Shown here: positions 38,189-48,934 of the stretch, piece by piece
Numbering within the stretch: the stretch's first letter is position 1
How the letters are laid out: the number at the start of each line of letters is the position of its first letter
Assembly: GCA_007750655.1 (NCBI GenBank)
Contig: CP036290.1
Location: 3,162,001 to 3,226,000, forward strand
Direction: 5' to 3'
From: Rohdeia mirabilis
Lineage (GTDB): Bacteria > Planctomycetota > UBA1135 > GCA-002686595
Length of the DNA: 64,000 nt
Translations under genes and position numbers: made by a program
Notes under the pieces: generated by a model
The model's database searches: none
Seen by the model: the letters and a program-made list of their open reading frames with translations, nothing else
What the model was told of the DNA's origin: nothing

Positions 38189-39307
38189 TCACTTCCCGGC
38201 GCCCAGGAAGGCGCGAATGGCCTGCGAGATCTCGTCGCGCGAACGCACGGCGCACGTGACCACGTCCTCGTTCTTCTCGAACGCCGCGTCGAGGTCCTTC
38301 TTGAACTGCCCGGAGCCGTGGGCGCTCTTCACCTGCGAGTAGCAGAACTGGTTGACGCGCGGCAGGATCTCGTCCTCCAGCAGCGTCACGCAGCGCTCGG
38401 TGTCGCGCGCGGACCAGTTGTCCCCGTCCGAGTAGTGGAACGGGTAGATGTTGAAGTCCTCGGGTCGATAGCGCTCGCGGATCTGTTGGAGGCAGAGCTC
38501 GTAGGCCGAGGAGATCTTCGTGCCGCCGGACTCGCGCAGGTGGAAGAACGTGTGCTGATCGACGATCCGCGCCGACGCGTCGTGGACGATGTAGACGACC
38601 TCGAGGTTCTGGTACTGCCGACGCAGCCAGGTATCGATCCAGAAGGCTTGGATGCGCACGGCTTCCTTCTGCTCGCGCCCCATCGAACCGGAGACGTCCA
38701 TCATGTGGAAGACCACCGCCGAGGAGTCGGGCTTCTTCGACGACTTGGAGGTTCGATAGCGGAAGTCCTCGGCGATGGGAGTGACGCGCGGATCGGCGGG
38801 ATCCCAGGCACCGCTCGCGATCGTGCGGCGCACCGCGTTCTTGAAGCTGCGGCGGAAGTGGCGCAGCGAGTCGGGTCCGGTCGAACGGATGCCCGTGTAG
38901 CGCGCGGCCTCGGCCTCGACCTCGCGGGTGCCGCGCGGCTTGATGTTCGGCAGCCCGAGCGCCTCGCCGAGCATGTCCGCCAGATCACCGAGTTCGACCT
39001 CGACCTCGAGGATGTGGTTGCCCTCGTCCTCGCCGGCCGCGCCGCGTCCCTCGCCCTGTTTGCCCTTGCTGCCGCTCGACTCGTCCTCGCCGCCCTCGCC
39101 CTCGCCACCCTCGCCGCCCTCGTTCGAACCGAACACGAAGCGCGGCAGCTCGATCTGGGGTACCGGCACCGACACGGCGTGCTCACCGCAGCGCGCGATC
39201 AACTCACCGGTCGAGAGGAAGCGTTCGAGGTCGCGCCGAATGCGGCCGCGGACGATCTCCCGGAAGCGACTGTGATCGCCCTGGATGCGGTAGAGAGGTG
39301 ATCCCAT
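38189..39307 (-). CDS. yeaH: YeaH/YhbH family protein (DUF444, VWA-like)
   Basis: A 372-residue protein. The N-terminus (residues 1-60) has RGRIRRDLERFLSTGE and VPVPQIELPRFVFG. A Gly/Glu/Ser-rich low-complexity linker (about 62-98, EGGEGEGGEDESS) precedes the C-terminal domain with VVFHMMDVSGSMG, a von Willebrand-A MIDAS motif, and GGTKISSAYELC. The domain probably binds a metal and mediates protein contacts with PrkA or SpoVR. ATG 39307 (MGSPLYRIQGDHSRF) matches the family start; the longer open frame upstream overlaps prkA out of frame and is not used. Fourteen bases separate it from prkA. Confidence 0.93.
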   Translation of the reverse strand: MGSPLYRIQGDHSRFREIVRGRIRRDLERFLSTGELIARCGEHAVSVPVPQIELPRFVFGSNEGGEGGEGEGGEDESSGSKGKQGEGRGAAGEDEGNHILEVEVELGDLADMLGEALGLPNIKPRGTREVEAEAARYTGIRSTGPDSLRHFRRSFKNAVRRTIASGAWDPADPRVTPIAEDFRYRTSKSSKKPDSSAVVFHMMDVSGSMGREQKEAVRIQAFWIDTWLRRQYQNLEVVYIVHDASARIVDQHTFFHLRESGGTKISSAYELCLQQIRERYRPEDFNIYPFHYSDGDNWSARDTERCVTLLEDEILPRVNQFCYSQVKSAHGSGQFKKDLDAAFEKNEDVVTCAVRSRDEISQAIRAFLGAGK

Positions 39308-39321
39308 GGCGCGGCGCTCGC

Positions 39322-41370
<2,049 letters not shown>

Positions 41371-42071
41371 GGACTCAGGGGACGCTTTCGCGTTCGCTTC
41401 GCAGGCGGCGCCGAGTGGGGTGTGGCGGTTCCACGTCGCGGTGCGGCCCTCGGCGCGAGAGTCGCTGTCCAGCCCGGTCGGGAGGGACTCGCCTCGTCCA
41501 CTTCGTCCGCGTGGACCTGCGACCGAAGAACGAGCGGGAACTCGCCCCCAGCCACGGGAAGGGTCGAACGCGCCCGAGGACGGTCGGGAAGTCCTTTCCG
41601 GGTCGCCACGTCGGCGGCGCGCCGCTCCGTGGCCAGGAACGCGGCGAAGGCCCCCTGCCTCCGCCCCGGTGCCGCGTACCGACCTCGGTCCCGGGCACCT
41701 TCGAAGGGCGCCGCACCGAGCAGCCCCCCTCGCACCGAGCGTCTGAGCGATGTTCGCGGCCGATCCGAACGGAGCGCGAACCATGTCCGCGCAGGTCGGC
41801 GCATCCACATCGGTGCGAGCCCTCGACGCTTCGAATGCAGCAGCGGTACGGCTCGCTCGCGACCTCGACGGGAGCCCCTCGACGCTCCGCGAGGCTCCGC
41901 CGCAGCGACGGTGCACGCCCGGGTCCACCCGACGTCGCACACCCCCGACCCCGGCCGCGTCGCGGTTCGAAACGCGCCGCGGTCCTTCCTCGCGCGAGCG
42001 ACGATCGGCCCCGGAACGCGAGCGGGCGCCACTCGGGCGCCCGCTCGATCACCGACGAGGGTGGTCGGAAC
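41371..42071. other. 701-base gene-free region between smc and prkA
   Basis: Both flanking genes are on the minus strand, so this holds the smc 3' end and the prkA operon promoter region. Open frames here are Arg/Pro/Ser-rich and I do not believe any. The only structure noticed is the hairpin just after smc. No clear promoter pair was found. Confidence 0.5.
42019..42047 (-). terminator. Stem-loop after smc
   Basis: Arms 42019-42030 and 42036-42047 are perfect 12-bp reverse complements with a five-base loop, starting 25 bases beyond the smc stop. No T-run is apparent. Confidence 0.6.
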
Positions 42072-45000
42072 TCAGACGGGTTCGTGGTCGCCGCGGTCGT
42101 CCGCGGACTCGGGCCGCGCACCGTCGCCGCGCCCACCTTCGGCGTGGGCCAGGGCCCCCACTTCGACCGAGGCCTCCCGTTCGGTCGCGTCCGCGTCCGC
42201 CGTCTCGTCGACCGCCTCCTCGACCGTCCGGTTCGCGGCTCGGTCCGAGCGCACCACGCGCCGCTTCGTGCGCGCGTCGGCCGCCGACGGTCCGGGGATC
42301 AGTTCGACGATGGGCTCGTCGCCGCCGTCGCTCGAGCCCTTCCCACCGGTCGCTTCGGGCACGAACTCGTCCACGTCGTCCAACTCGACGGCCACGCGAC
42401 ACGAGACGCCCTTCGTCTCCATCGTGATGCCGTACAGGAGGTCCGACGCGGCCATCGTCCCCTTGTTGTGGGTGACGACGATGAACTGCGTGTGGTCGAG
42501 GAAACCGTCGAGCATCCCGAGGAAGCGGCCCACGTTCGCGTCGTCGAGCGCGGCGTCCACCTCGTCCAGCACGCAGAACGGGCTGGGGCGCGACTTGAAC
42601 ACCGAGAACAGGAGCGCGAGCGCGGTCATCGTGCGCTGACCACCGGACAGGAGCCCGATCGGCAGCTGCTCGCGACCGGGGGGACGCGCGACGATCTCGA
42701 TGCCGGCCTCGAGAACACCGACGCCCTCCTCGATCAGGATGTCCGCCTTGCCGCCGCCGAACAGCTGGCGGAAGACCGTGCGGAAGTGGTCGCGGATCTC
42801 CTCGAAGGTCTCGACGAACAGCTTCTCGCTCTCGGAATTGATCGTCTCGAGCGTGCGTTCGAGTTCGCTCTTGCTGTCCGCGAGGTCGGTGCGCTGACCG
42901 TCCAGGAAGCCGAGGCGCTGGGAGACCTCGCCGAGCTGTTCGACCGCTTCCAGGTTGACCGGGCCGAGTGTGTCGAGCTGGCGCTTGAGATCGGCGGACT
43001 CGGCCACCAGGGCCGCGAGACGTCCGTCCTCGGCCAGTTCGGGATCGGGCTCGAAGTCGGTGACGAGCCACTCGCGGTCCAGCTTGAAGTCCTCTTCGCA
43101 ACGGCGCAGCAGTTCGTCGCGCGCCAGTTCGAGTCGCTGTTGCTCGAGCTCCTGACGGGAGACGTCCTGCATCTGGCGTTCGAGCTCCTCGGTGATCCCG
43201 TCGACCGAGCGACGCAGTTCGTCGAGCTGGGTGCGCAGCGCGCGTTCCTGGTCGCGGGCCGCGCGGGCCTGTTCGCTCAGGGCGGCTTCGGAGGCCTCCA
43301 GTTCGCCGATCTTCGCCTCGATCTCGACCGTGGACACAGAGCTGCGTTCCGCGTCGGCGGCGTGGCGCTCGGCCAGGCCCCGCGAGCGTTCGATCTCGGC
43401 GCGCGTCTCCTCGACCGACTGTCGCAGCGTGAAGGCGCGACGCACCGCGGCCCGTTGGTCGGCCTCGAGCTGGGCCAACGCGACGCGCGCGGACTGGGTG
43501 CGACTCTCCGCTCCCATGCGCTGCTCCTCGAGCTCGGCGCGCTCGGCCTCGACGCCGCTCAGCCGCGCGTTCTCGGTCTCGAAAGCCGCCTGCGCGCGAT
43601 CGCGTCGCTCACGGGCTTCGTTCAGATGCTCCTCGAGCGCGGCGCGTTCGGTCTCGCGCGCGGCCACCTGGGTGCGGCGTTCGTCGATCGCCTGCTCGGC
43701 CTCGACCAGGCGCTGCTCGGCGTGTTGTGCGGCGGAGCGGCACGCGGCCTGGCGACCGGCCGCGGCTTCGAGCGCGGCGCGCGCCGCGGCGCTGTCCGCT
43801 TCGAAGCGTTCGCGCTCCGCGTCCAGGGTCGTGATCGTGCGCGCCAATTCGTCGATGCGGGCGCTGAGTTCGTCCGCGCGCTCGCGCAGTTCGTGGGCCT
43901 CCGAACGTCGACCGACCGCACCGTGTCCGACTTCGGCGTAGCCCGTCGTGACACCAGCGGCGTCGACGAGATCGCCCTCGGGCGTGGCGAAGCGCCAGCC
44001 GGGCAGGTACTCGGCCAGCGCGAGCGCCGTGTCGAGGTTCTGGACCAGGAGGCAGTCGCAGAGCAGGACGCGGGCGAGGTCGCCGTAGCCCGCATCGACC
44101 TCGACGTGGTCGAGCAGGCAACCGATGACCGAGTCGCGCAGCGAGTACGGCAGCTCCGGCTCGCCGGGTTCGCAGCGACCGGGGTTGAGCGGCTCGGGGA
44201 AGACCAGTCGCGCCTGACCGAGTCGTCCGGAACGCAGCCACGCGCCGATCTGCTCGGCCTCCTGCGAGCCGTCGACGACGATGCCCATCGCGGCGGCGCC
44301 GAGTGCGGCGTCCAGTGCGCGGGCGAAGCGCGTCGGCACGCGCACGTGGTCGGCGAGGATGCCGTCGAGCGGCGGCAGTTCACCGCTGCCGCTGGCCGCC
44401 CGTTCGAGCAGCGCGCGCGCGCCGTCCTCGAGCGTCTCCCACTCGCGCTCGCGGTCGAGCAGGGCCTGGATGCGGCTCTCGATCGACGCGCGTTCGATCT
44501 CGAGGCGCCCGCGTTCCTCCTCGGTCGTGCGGACGCGCGTCGCGAGCGCGTCGAGCTCGGCACGCACGGCTTCCGCGCGCCCCTGGCACTCGACGAGTTC
44601 GGAGTCGGCGCGCTCCATGTCGTGCGCGCTGGTCGTGCGCGTCTCGCGCGCCTGTTCGACGCGCGCGGTGGCCGACTCGAGCAGCTCCCGAGCGCGCTCG
44701 AGGCGTTCGTCGGCGGGAGCGAGCGCTTCCTCGGCGTGGCGCAGGTCCGAGATGGACGCGGTGCGCTCCTGCAGACACTCGGCGACGGCGTCGGAGAGCT
44801 GGCGGCTCGTATCGCGCGCCTGGCGGTAGACCTTCTCGGCCTGGCGCGTGGCTTCCTGGGCGGACTCGAGCTCGAGCCCCAGGGCCGTGGCGCGCTCGGT
44901 GAACGCTTCGACGTCGCGATCGGCCGCGGCGAGTTCCTCGTCGCGCTCGGCGAGACGCGCGCCGAGCGCCTCGACGCGTCCGGCCTCCTCGCGCGCGGTG

Positions 45001-45947
45001 CGCTCGGCCGACTCGCGGTGCGCGATCAGCGACTGGCGCCGTTCGCGGGCTCCGGACAGGTCGGCGGCCGCGCGGGACGCTTCCTGCGACAGGTGTTCGG
45101 CGGCGCGCGCCGCTTCGTCGACGCGTGCGCGTTCGACCTCGATCTCGGTCTCGGCGCCCGCGCGGCGTTCGCGCAGGTCGGCGACGTTCGTGCGGTGATC
45201 GGCGAGAGCGGTCTCGATCGTCCCGAGGCGCGACTCCTGGTCGTGCAGTTGGTGCTGCGCGGCGCTGACGCCGAACGTGCGCCACTTGTCACGCACCTCG
45301 ACCCAGCGTTCGGCCTTGCCCGCCTGGATCTTGAGCGAGCGCTCCTGGCTCTTGAGCTCGCGCAGGATGGAGTCGATGCGCTCCATGTCCTGGTCGACGC
45401 GCTTCAGTCGGCTCTCGGTCTCCTTGCGGCGCTGGCGGAAGCGGCTGATGCCGGCGGCCTCCTCGAAGATCGAGCGGCGGTCCTGCGGGTTGGCGCTGAG
45501 GACGGCGTCGATCTTGCCCTGCTCGAGCACCGCGTAGCCGCGACTGCCGAGACCCGTGTCGAACAACAGGTCGCGCACGTCCTTGAGGCGCACGCGGCTG
45601 CCGTCGATCTCGTACTCGCCCTCGCCGCTCTTGTGCACGCGCCGGGTGACGCTGACCTCCTTGCCGTGCAGGGGCAGCGTGTTGCAGTCGTTGTCCAGGA
45701 CGAGCGTGACCTCCGCCAGACCCATGCCGGGCCGCGAGGTGGAGCCCTTGAAGATGACGTCCGTCATCTCGCCGCCGCGCATCGACGTGGGCCGGGTCTC
45801 ACCGAGCACCCAACGCACGGCGTCGACCACGTTGCTCTTGCCGCAGCCGTTCGGACCGACGATGCCGGTGAACTCGTTCGGGAACTCGAGCACCGTCCGG
45901 TCGGCGAACGACTTGAAGCCGAACAACTCGAGGCGTTTCAGTCGCAT
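42072..45947 (-). CDS. smc: Chromosome segregation protein SMC
   Basis: A 1291-residue SMC ATPase that compacts and helps separate chromosomes with ScpAB. Walker A GPNGCGKSN is at residues 31-39. Two long Glu/Arg/Ala heptad coiled coils flank a hinge (about residues 510-640, LPPLDGILADHVRVPTRF to GDLVDAAGV). The C-terminal head has the ABC signature LLSGGQRTM and Walker B FCVLDEVDAALDD. After the usual end (YGITMETKGVS) there is an extra acidic tail of about 90 residues, which makes the protein longer than the typical 1150-1200. ATG 45947 is certain (MRLKRLELFGFKSF). It follows the ATP-cone gene by 42 bases. Confidence 0.96.
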   Translation of the reverse strand: MRLKRLELFGFKSFADRTVLEFPNEFTGIVGPNGCGKSNVVDAVRWVLGETRPTSMRGGEMTDVIFKGSTSRPGMGLAEVTLVLDNDCNTLPLHGKEVSVTRRVHKSGEGEYEIDGSRVRLKDVRDLLFDTGLGSRGYAVLEQGKIDAVLSANPQDRRSIFEEAAGISRFRQRRKETESRLKRVDQDMERIDSILRELKSQERSLKIQAGKAERWVEVRDKWRTFGVSAAQHQLHDQESRLGTIETALADHRTNVADLRERRAGAETEIEVERARVDEAARAAEHLSQEASRAAADLSGARERRQSLIAHRESAERTAREEAGRVEALGARLAERDEELAAADRDVEAFTERATALGLELESAQEATRQAEKVYRQARDTSRQLSDAVAECLQERTASISDLRHAEEALAPADERLERARELLESATARVEQARETRTTSAHDMERADSELVECQGRAEAVRAELDALATRVRTTEEERGRLEIERASIESRIQALLDREREWETLEDGARALLERAASGSGELPPLDGILADHVRVPTRFARALDAALGAAAMGIVVDGSQEAEQIGAWLRSGRLGQARLVFPEPLNPGRCEPGEPELPYSLRDSVIGCLLDHVEVDAGYGDLARVLLCDCLLVQNLDTALALAEYLPGWRFATPEGDLVDAAGVTTGYAEVGHGAVGRRSEAHELRERADELSARIDELARTITTLDAERERFEADSAAARAALEAAAGRQAACRSAAQHAEQRLVEAEQAIDERRTQVAARETERAALEEHLNEARERRDRAQAAFETENARLSGVEAERAELEEQRMGAESRTQSARVALAQLEADQRAAVRRAFTLRQSVEETRAEIERSRGLAERHAADAERSSVSTVEIEAKIGELEASEAALSEQARAARDQERALRTQLDELRRSVDGITEELERQMQDVSRQELEQQRLELARDELLRRCEEDFKLDREWLVTDFEPDPELAEDGRLAALVAESADLKRQLDTLGPVNLEAVEQLGEVSQRLGFLDGQRTDLADSKSELERTLETINSESEKLFVETFEEIRDHFRTVFRQLFGGGKADILIEEGVGVLEAGIEIVARPPGREQLPIGLLSGGQRTMTALALLFSVFKSRPSPFCVLDEVDAALDDANVGRFLGMLDGFLDHTQFIVVTHNKGTMAASDLLYGITMETKGVSCRVAVELDDVDEFVPEATGGKGSSDGGDEPIVELIPGPSAADARTKRRVVRSDRAANRTVEEAVDETADADATEREASVEVGALAHAEGGRGDGARPESADDRGDHEPV

Positions 45948-45989
45948 GGGGTCTTGGGCCCGCTCGCGATGAGCGGGAGGGCGGGGCCG

Positions 45990-48314
45990 TCAGTGATCGG
46001 CGCTGGGTGGAGCGCCCGCGTCGGACCGATCGTCCTTCAGCAGTCGCAGCGGGGTCCGGCCGGGCTCGCCCGGACGGGAGTCGGAGACCGAGGCGCGCCC
46101 GGTGTCGAGTGGCAGCGAGTCGCTACCGAGTGGAAGCAGTTCGCCGGTGAGCGCCGAGCGGCTCGAGGAGCGGGCCAGGGCCGCGCGCCGGAGCGAGACG
46201 AAGCGTTCGATCTGGACCGACGGCGCGAGGCCGTCGACGCCGCTGGGCGGCGGGTGGAGAACACCGGACGGGAGGGTGCGGACCAGTTCGGCCTCGGCCT
46301 CCCCACCGCGCCAGGCCGCGGACGCGCCAGCGGCGTATCCGGGGGTGTAGCTGCGGACGAGAGCGTCGCGGCCGGACATCTCCGCGAAGAGCCACGCCTG
46401 GTGGGCGCGCGGCCCGTCGGACGCGGTCCGGTCGGCCCAGGCTAGACGACGGGCGGCCTCGGAACCGAAGAGCGGACAGGCCTCGACCCGCGGTGCACCA
46501 GGCTCGGGAAAGCGCGCGGCGGCTTCGGCGATCAGACCGAGGATGCGCGCGCCCTGCTCGGCGTCCAGCTCGCCCTCCGAGAGGATGCGCAGCGCTTCGG
46601 GCAGACCCACCGGGACGAGCGCGTAGGCGGTGCGCGCGAAGAGCGTGCGCGGACGTTCGGACGTCGGGTCCGAACCGTCGAGACCGACGCCGGCGACGGC
46701 GCGCCGCGCGACGCAGCGATCTTGGAACGAGGCCAGCGAACGTCCGGCTTCGAGTGCACAGGACAGCAGCCCGAAGAGCTCCTCCATGAACTGCTGCTCG
46801 TTCCAGGCTCCGACGCGCTGGGCGAGGCGCGGAAGGTTGAGCGCGACCGCGCCGGCCGTCGCCACGAGACCGCGCTCGCCGGGCATGCGCACCGCGCCCG
46901 GGCCCGCCGGCCGACCTTCGCCGCGGTGCCAGGACGGAACGATCCAGCCGCGCTCGAGGCCCTCGAGGGTGGCTTCGCGGACGGTCGCGTCCTCGTCCAG
47001 GCAGCGCGCCAGCCCCTCGACGTCCATCCACACCCGCGGCGCGAACGGCACGCCGCGCAGGCGCGCGAGGGCGAGGACCAACGCGGCGCGCTCGGGGCCG
47101 AAGTCGAGTTCCTCGCCTGTGCCGCGCGCCGGTGCGCCGTCGTCCGCGCGCAGACAGATGCGCTGTCCGGCGGCGCGCCCGACCGCCGCCAGCGCGACCA
47201 GCCAGCTCGCGAAACCCGCGGGGCCGCGCTCGCACGCCGCGCGCACGAGCGGACCGGCCTCGTCGAACGTTAGACCGCGCGTCGTGCTGACGAGCAACTC
47301 CGCTCCGCGCACGAGTGCCGCCTCGGGCGCCTCGACGAAGGCACCGGCCACGAGCAGGTCGTGCGGCACGCCCAGGTGCAGGTAGCGCTGCGGCCGGCGC
47401 AGGTCGCTCACGTGCAGGTCGCCGTTCGCGTGCAGTTCCGCGCTGCGTCGGTCGAGCACTTCGGTCAGCGCGAAACGCCGCAGGACCTCCGCGCCCGCCG
47501 AGGCCTGCAGGTCGCCCTCGGAGCCGAGACCGTCGTACGCGGGCACGCCACCGACCACCACGTCGTCGCGTCGCCACGGCTCCCAGATGCCCGGACCGGC
47601 CGAACTCGAGGCGAGGCGCCGCAGGTCGTGACGCGGGAGCGCGATCGGTTCGGTGTGGCGCAGCGCGTCGACCATCCCGCTCGCCACGAGTTCGTGGTCG
47701 ACCAGCGCGCGCACGAGCGACGTGGAGACCTCGGACAGTCCGGACGCGAGCACGCGCGCTTCGACCACCGCGGCGATGCGCGCAGCCAGGTCGCGCGGCA
47801 TGTCGGCCTCGTTGACCAGCGCCGCCGCGATGCGACCGCGACTCCAGGGCGCGAAACTGTCGGCGCGTCGCACGCGCGGCGAGTCCGGATCGCCGAGCAT
47901 CCGCACGTCGCTCGCGGCGCTCTGGGACTGGGCGTCGCGTGCGCGCGAACGTCGGTCGCGGTACAGGATGTACGCCTTCGCGACGCCGGCGCGCCCCATC
48001 TCGACCAACGCCCGTTCGACGCGGTCCTGGATCGTCTCGATCGTCGGCGACCACTGCGTGTCCTCGCAGAGCGACGCTTCGCGCTCGAGCGCCAAGGTCA
48101 CCACTGCGGCGACGTCCTCGGCGAAGGCCTCGTCGCCGTCGCCCACCGCTTGCATCGCACGCCAGACCGCCGCCCGGATCTTGCCGGGGTCGAAGGCTAC
48201 GCGGCGGCCGTCGCGCTTGGTGATGCCGCGCACGCTGCTCGTGCGAGCGCTCGAAGCCGTCGAGCCCTTCCCATCGGCGCCGCCGCGCCCGTCCTGGCCG
48301 ACCGCGGGGGTCAC
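45990..48314 (-). CDS. ATP-cone protein with degenerate anaerobic ribonucleotide reductase (NrdD)-like body
   Basis: About 774 residues. A first ATP-cone (about 30-120) shows GITKRDGRRVAFDPGKIRAAVWRAM, and a second cone-like block (about 138-205) reads ADSFAPWSRGRIAAALV. The remainder resembles class III reductase NrdD: a LHANGDLHVSDL segment (near 296) like HxxGxxHIHDL, and a GAVALNLPRLAQ segment (near 491) like the NrdD core. The glycyl-radical RVxGY motif and a cysteine-rich C-terminus are missing; the tail is Pro/Arg/Asp-rich. It is therefore probably not a working reductase. The GTG start overlaps the nrdR stop by four bases, suggesting a nucleotide-sensing partner of NrdR or a regulatory paralogue. 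Functional assignment is open. Confidence 0.6.
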   Translation of the reverse strand: MTPAVGQDGRGGADGKGSTASSARTSSVRGITKRDGRRVAFDPGKIRAAVWRAMQAVGDGDEAFAEDVAAVVTLALEREASLCEDTQWSPTIETIQDRVERALVEMGRAGVAKAYILYRDRRSRARDAQSQSAASDVRMLGDPDSPRVRRADSFAPWSRGRIAAALVNEADMPRDLAARIAAVVEARVLASGLSEVSTSLVRALVDHELVASGMVDALRHTEPIALPRHDLRRLASSSAGPGIWEPWRRDDVVVGGVPAYDGLGSEGDLQASAGAEVLRRFALTEVLDRRSAELHANGDLHVSDLRRPQRYLHLGVPHDLLVAGAFVEAPEAALVRGAELLVSTTRGLTFDEAGPLVRAACERGPAGFASWLVALAAVGRAAGQRICLRADDGAPARGTGEELDFGPERAALVLALARLRGVPFAPRVWMDVEGLARCLDEDATVREATLEGLERGWIVPSWHRGEGRPAGPGAVRMPGERGLVATAGAVALNLPRLAQRVGAWNEQQFMEELFGLLSCALEAGRSLASFQDRCVARRAVAGVGLDGSDPTSERPRTLFARTAYALVPVGLPEALRILSEGELDAEQGARILGLIAEAAARFPEPGAPRVEACPLFGSEAARRLAWADRTASDGPRAHQAWLFAEMSGRDALVRSYTPGYAAGASAAWRGGEAEAELVRTLPSGVLHPPPSGVDGLAPSVQIERFVSLRRAALARSSSRSALTGELLPLGSDSLPLDTGRASVSDSRPGEPGRTPLRLLKDDRSDAGAPPSADH

Positions 48315-48775
48315 GGCCTGCGCTCCACCTCGCTCATGCGCTCCAGCTCCTCGAGGAACTGGGACACGTCGCGGAACTCGCGGTAGACGCTCGCGAAGCG
48401 CACGTAGGCCACGTGGTCGATGCGCTCGAGTTCGGCCATGACGAAGTTGCCCACGACGGCCGAGGGCACTTCGCGGTCGTACTCCTCCTGACAGCGGGCC
48501 TCGACGCGATGGGCGGCCGTCTCGAGGGCCTCGGTCGGCACGTCGAGCTTCTCGCAGGCCCGGGCCATCCCCGCCAGCACGCGCTCCACGTCGAACCCGA
48601 CGCGCTCGCCGTTCTTCTTCACGACGCGCAGCGGACTGGTCTCGATCCGCTCGTAGGTCGTGAAGCGCAGGAAGCAGCCGAGGCACTCGCGCCGGCGGCG
48701 CACGGCGGCGCCTTCGGCGGATTCGCGCGAGTCGACGACGCGGTCGTCGTTCGCGCCGCAACGGGGACACTTCAT
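48311..48775 (-). CDS. nrdR: Transcriptional repressor NrdR
   Basis: A 154-residue regulator of ribonucleotide reductase genes. The N-terminal zinc ribbon has Cys3, Cys6, Cys31 and Cys34 (MKCPRCGANDD, RRECLGCFLRF). The ATP-cone follows, starting RVVKKNGERVGFDVERV, through which dATP/ATP ratio sets oligomeric state and DNA binding. The C-terminal VYREFRDVSQFLEEL is typical. ATG 48775 matches the universal N-terminus. Its stop overlaps the ATP-cone/NrdD-like gene. I did not find a clear pair of NrdR boxes in the upstream gap (48776-48934). A TACGCT minus-strand box (48861 down to 48856) may be the -10 element. Confidence 0.96.
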   Translation of the reverse strand: MKCPRCGANDDRVVDSRESAEGAAVRRRRECLGCFLRFTTYERIETSPLRVVKKNGERVGFDVERVLAGMARACEKLDVPTEALETAAHRVEARCQEEYDREVPSAVVGNFVMAELERIDHVAYVRFASVYREFRDVSQFLEELERMSEVERRP

Positions 48776-48934
48776 GGGTGGAACGTGACGGACGGGGCCG
48801 GCGTCGCGCGGACGAGTGCGTCCGGGCGAACGGGTGGGCCACAGGGGGCAGATGTAGCGTAGCAGGGCCGGGAGCGACGGTCGAACCACAACATCTCGGG
48901 GGCCCGTCGGGCCTTGCTCGCGCCCGCGAGGCCC

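Noticed and set aside
41415..46445. Very long plus-strand frame opposite smc
   Set aside because: It mirrors the SMC coiled-coil coding pattern and has no domain of its own; SMC on the minus strand is certain.
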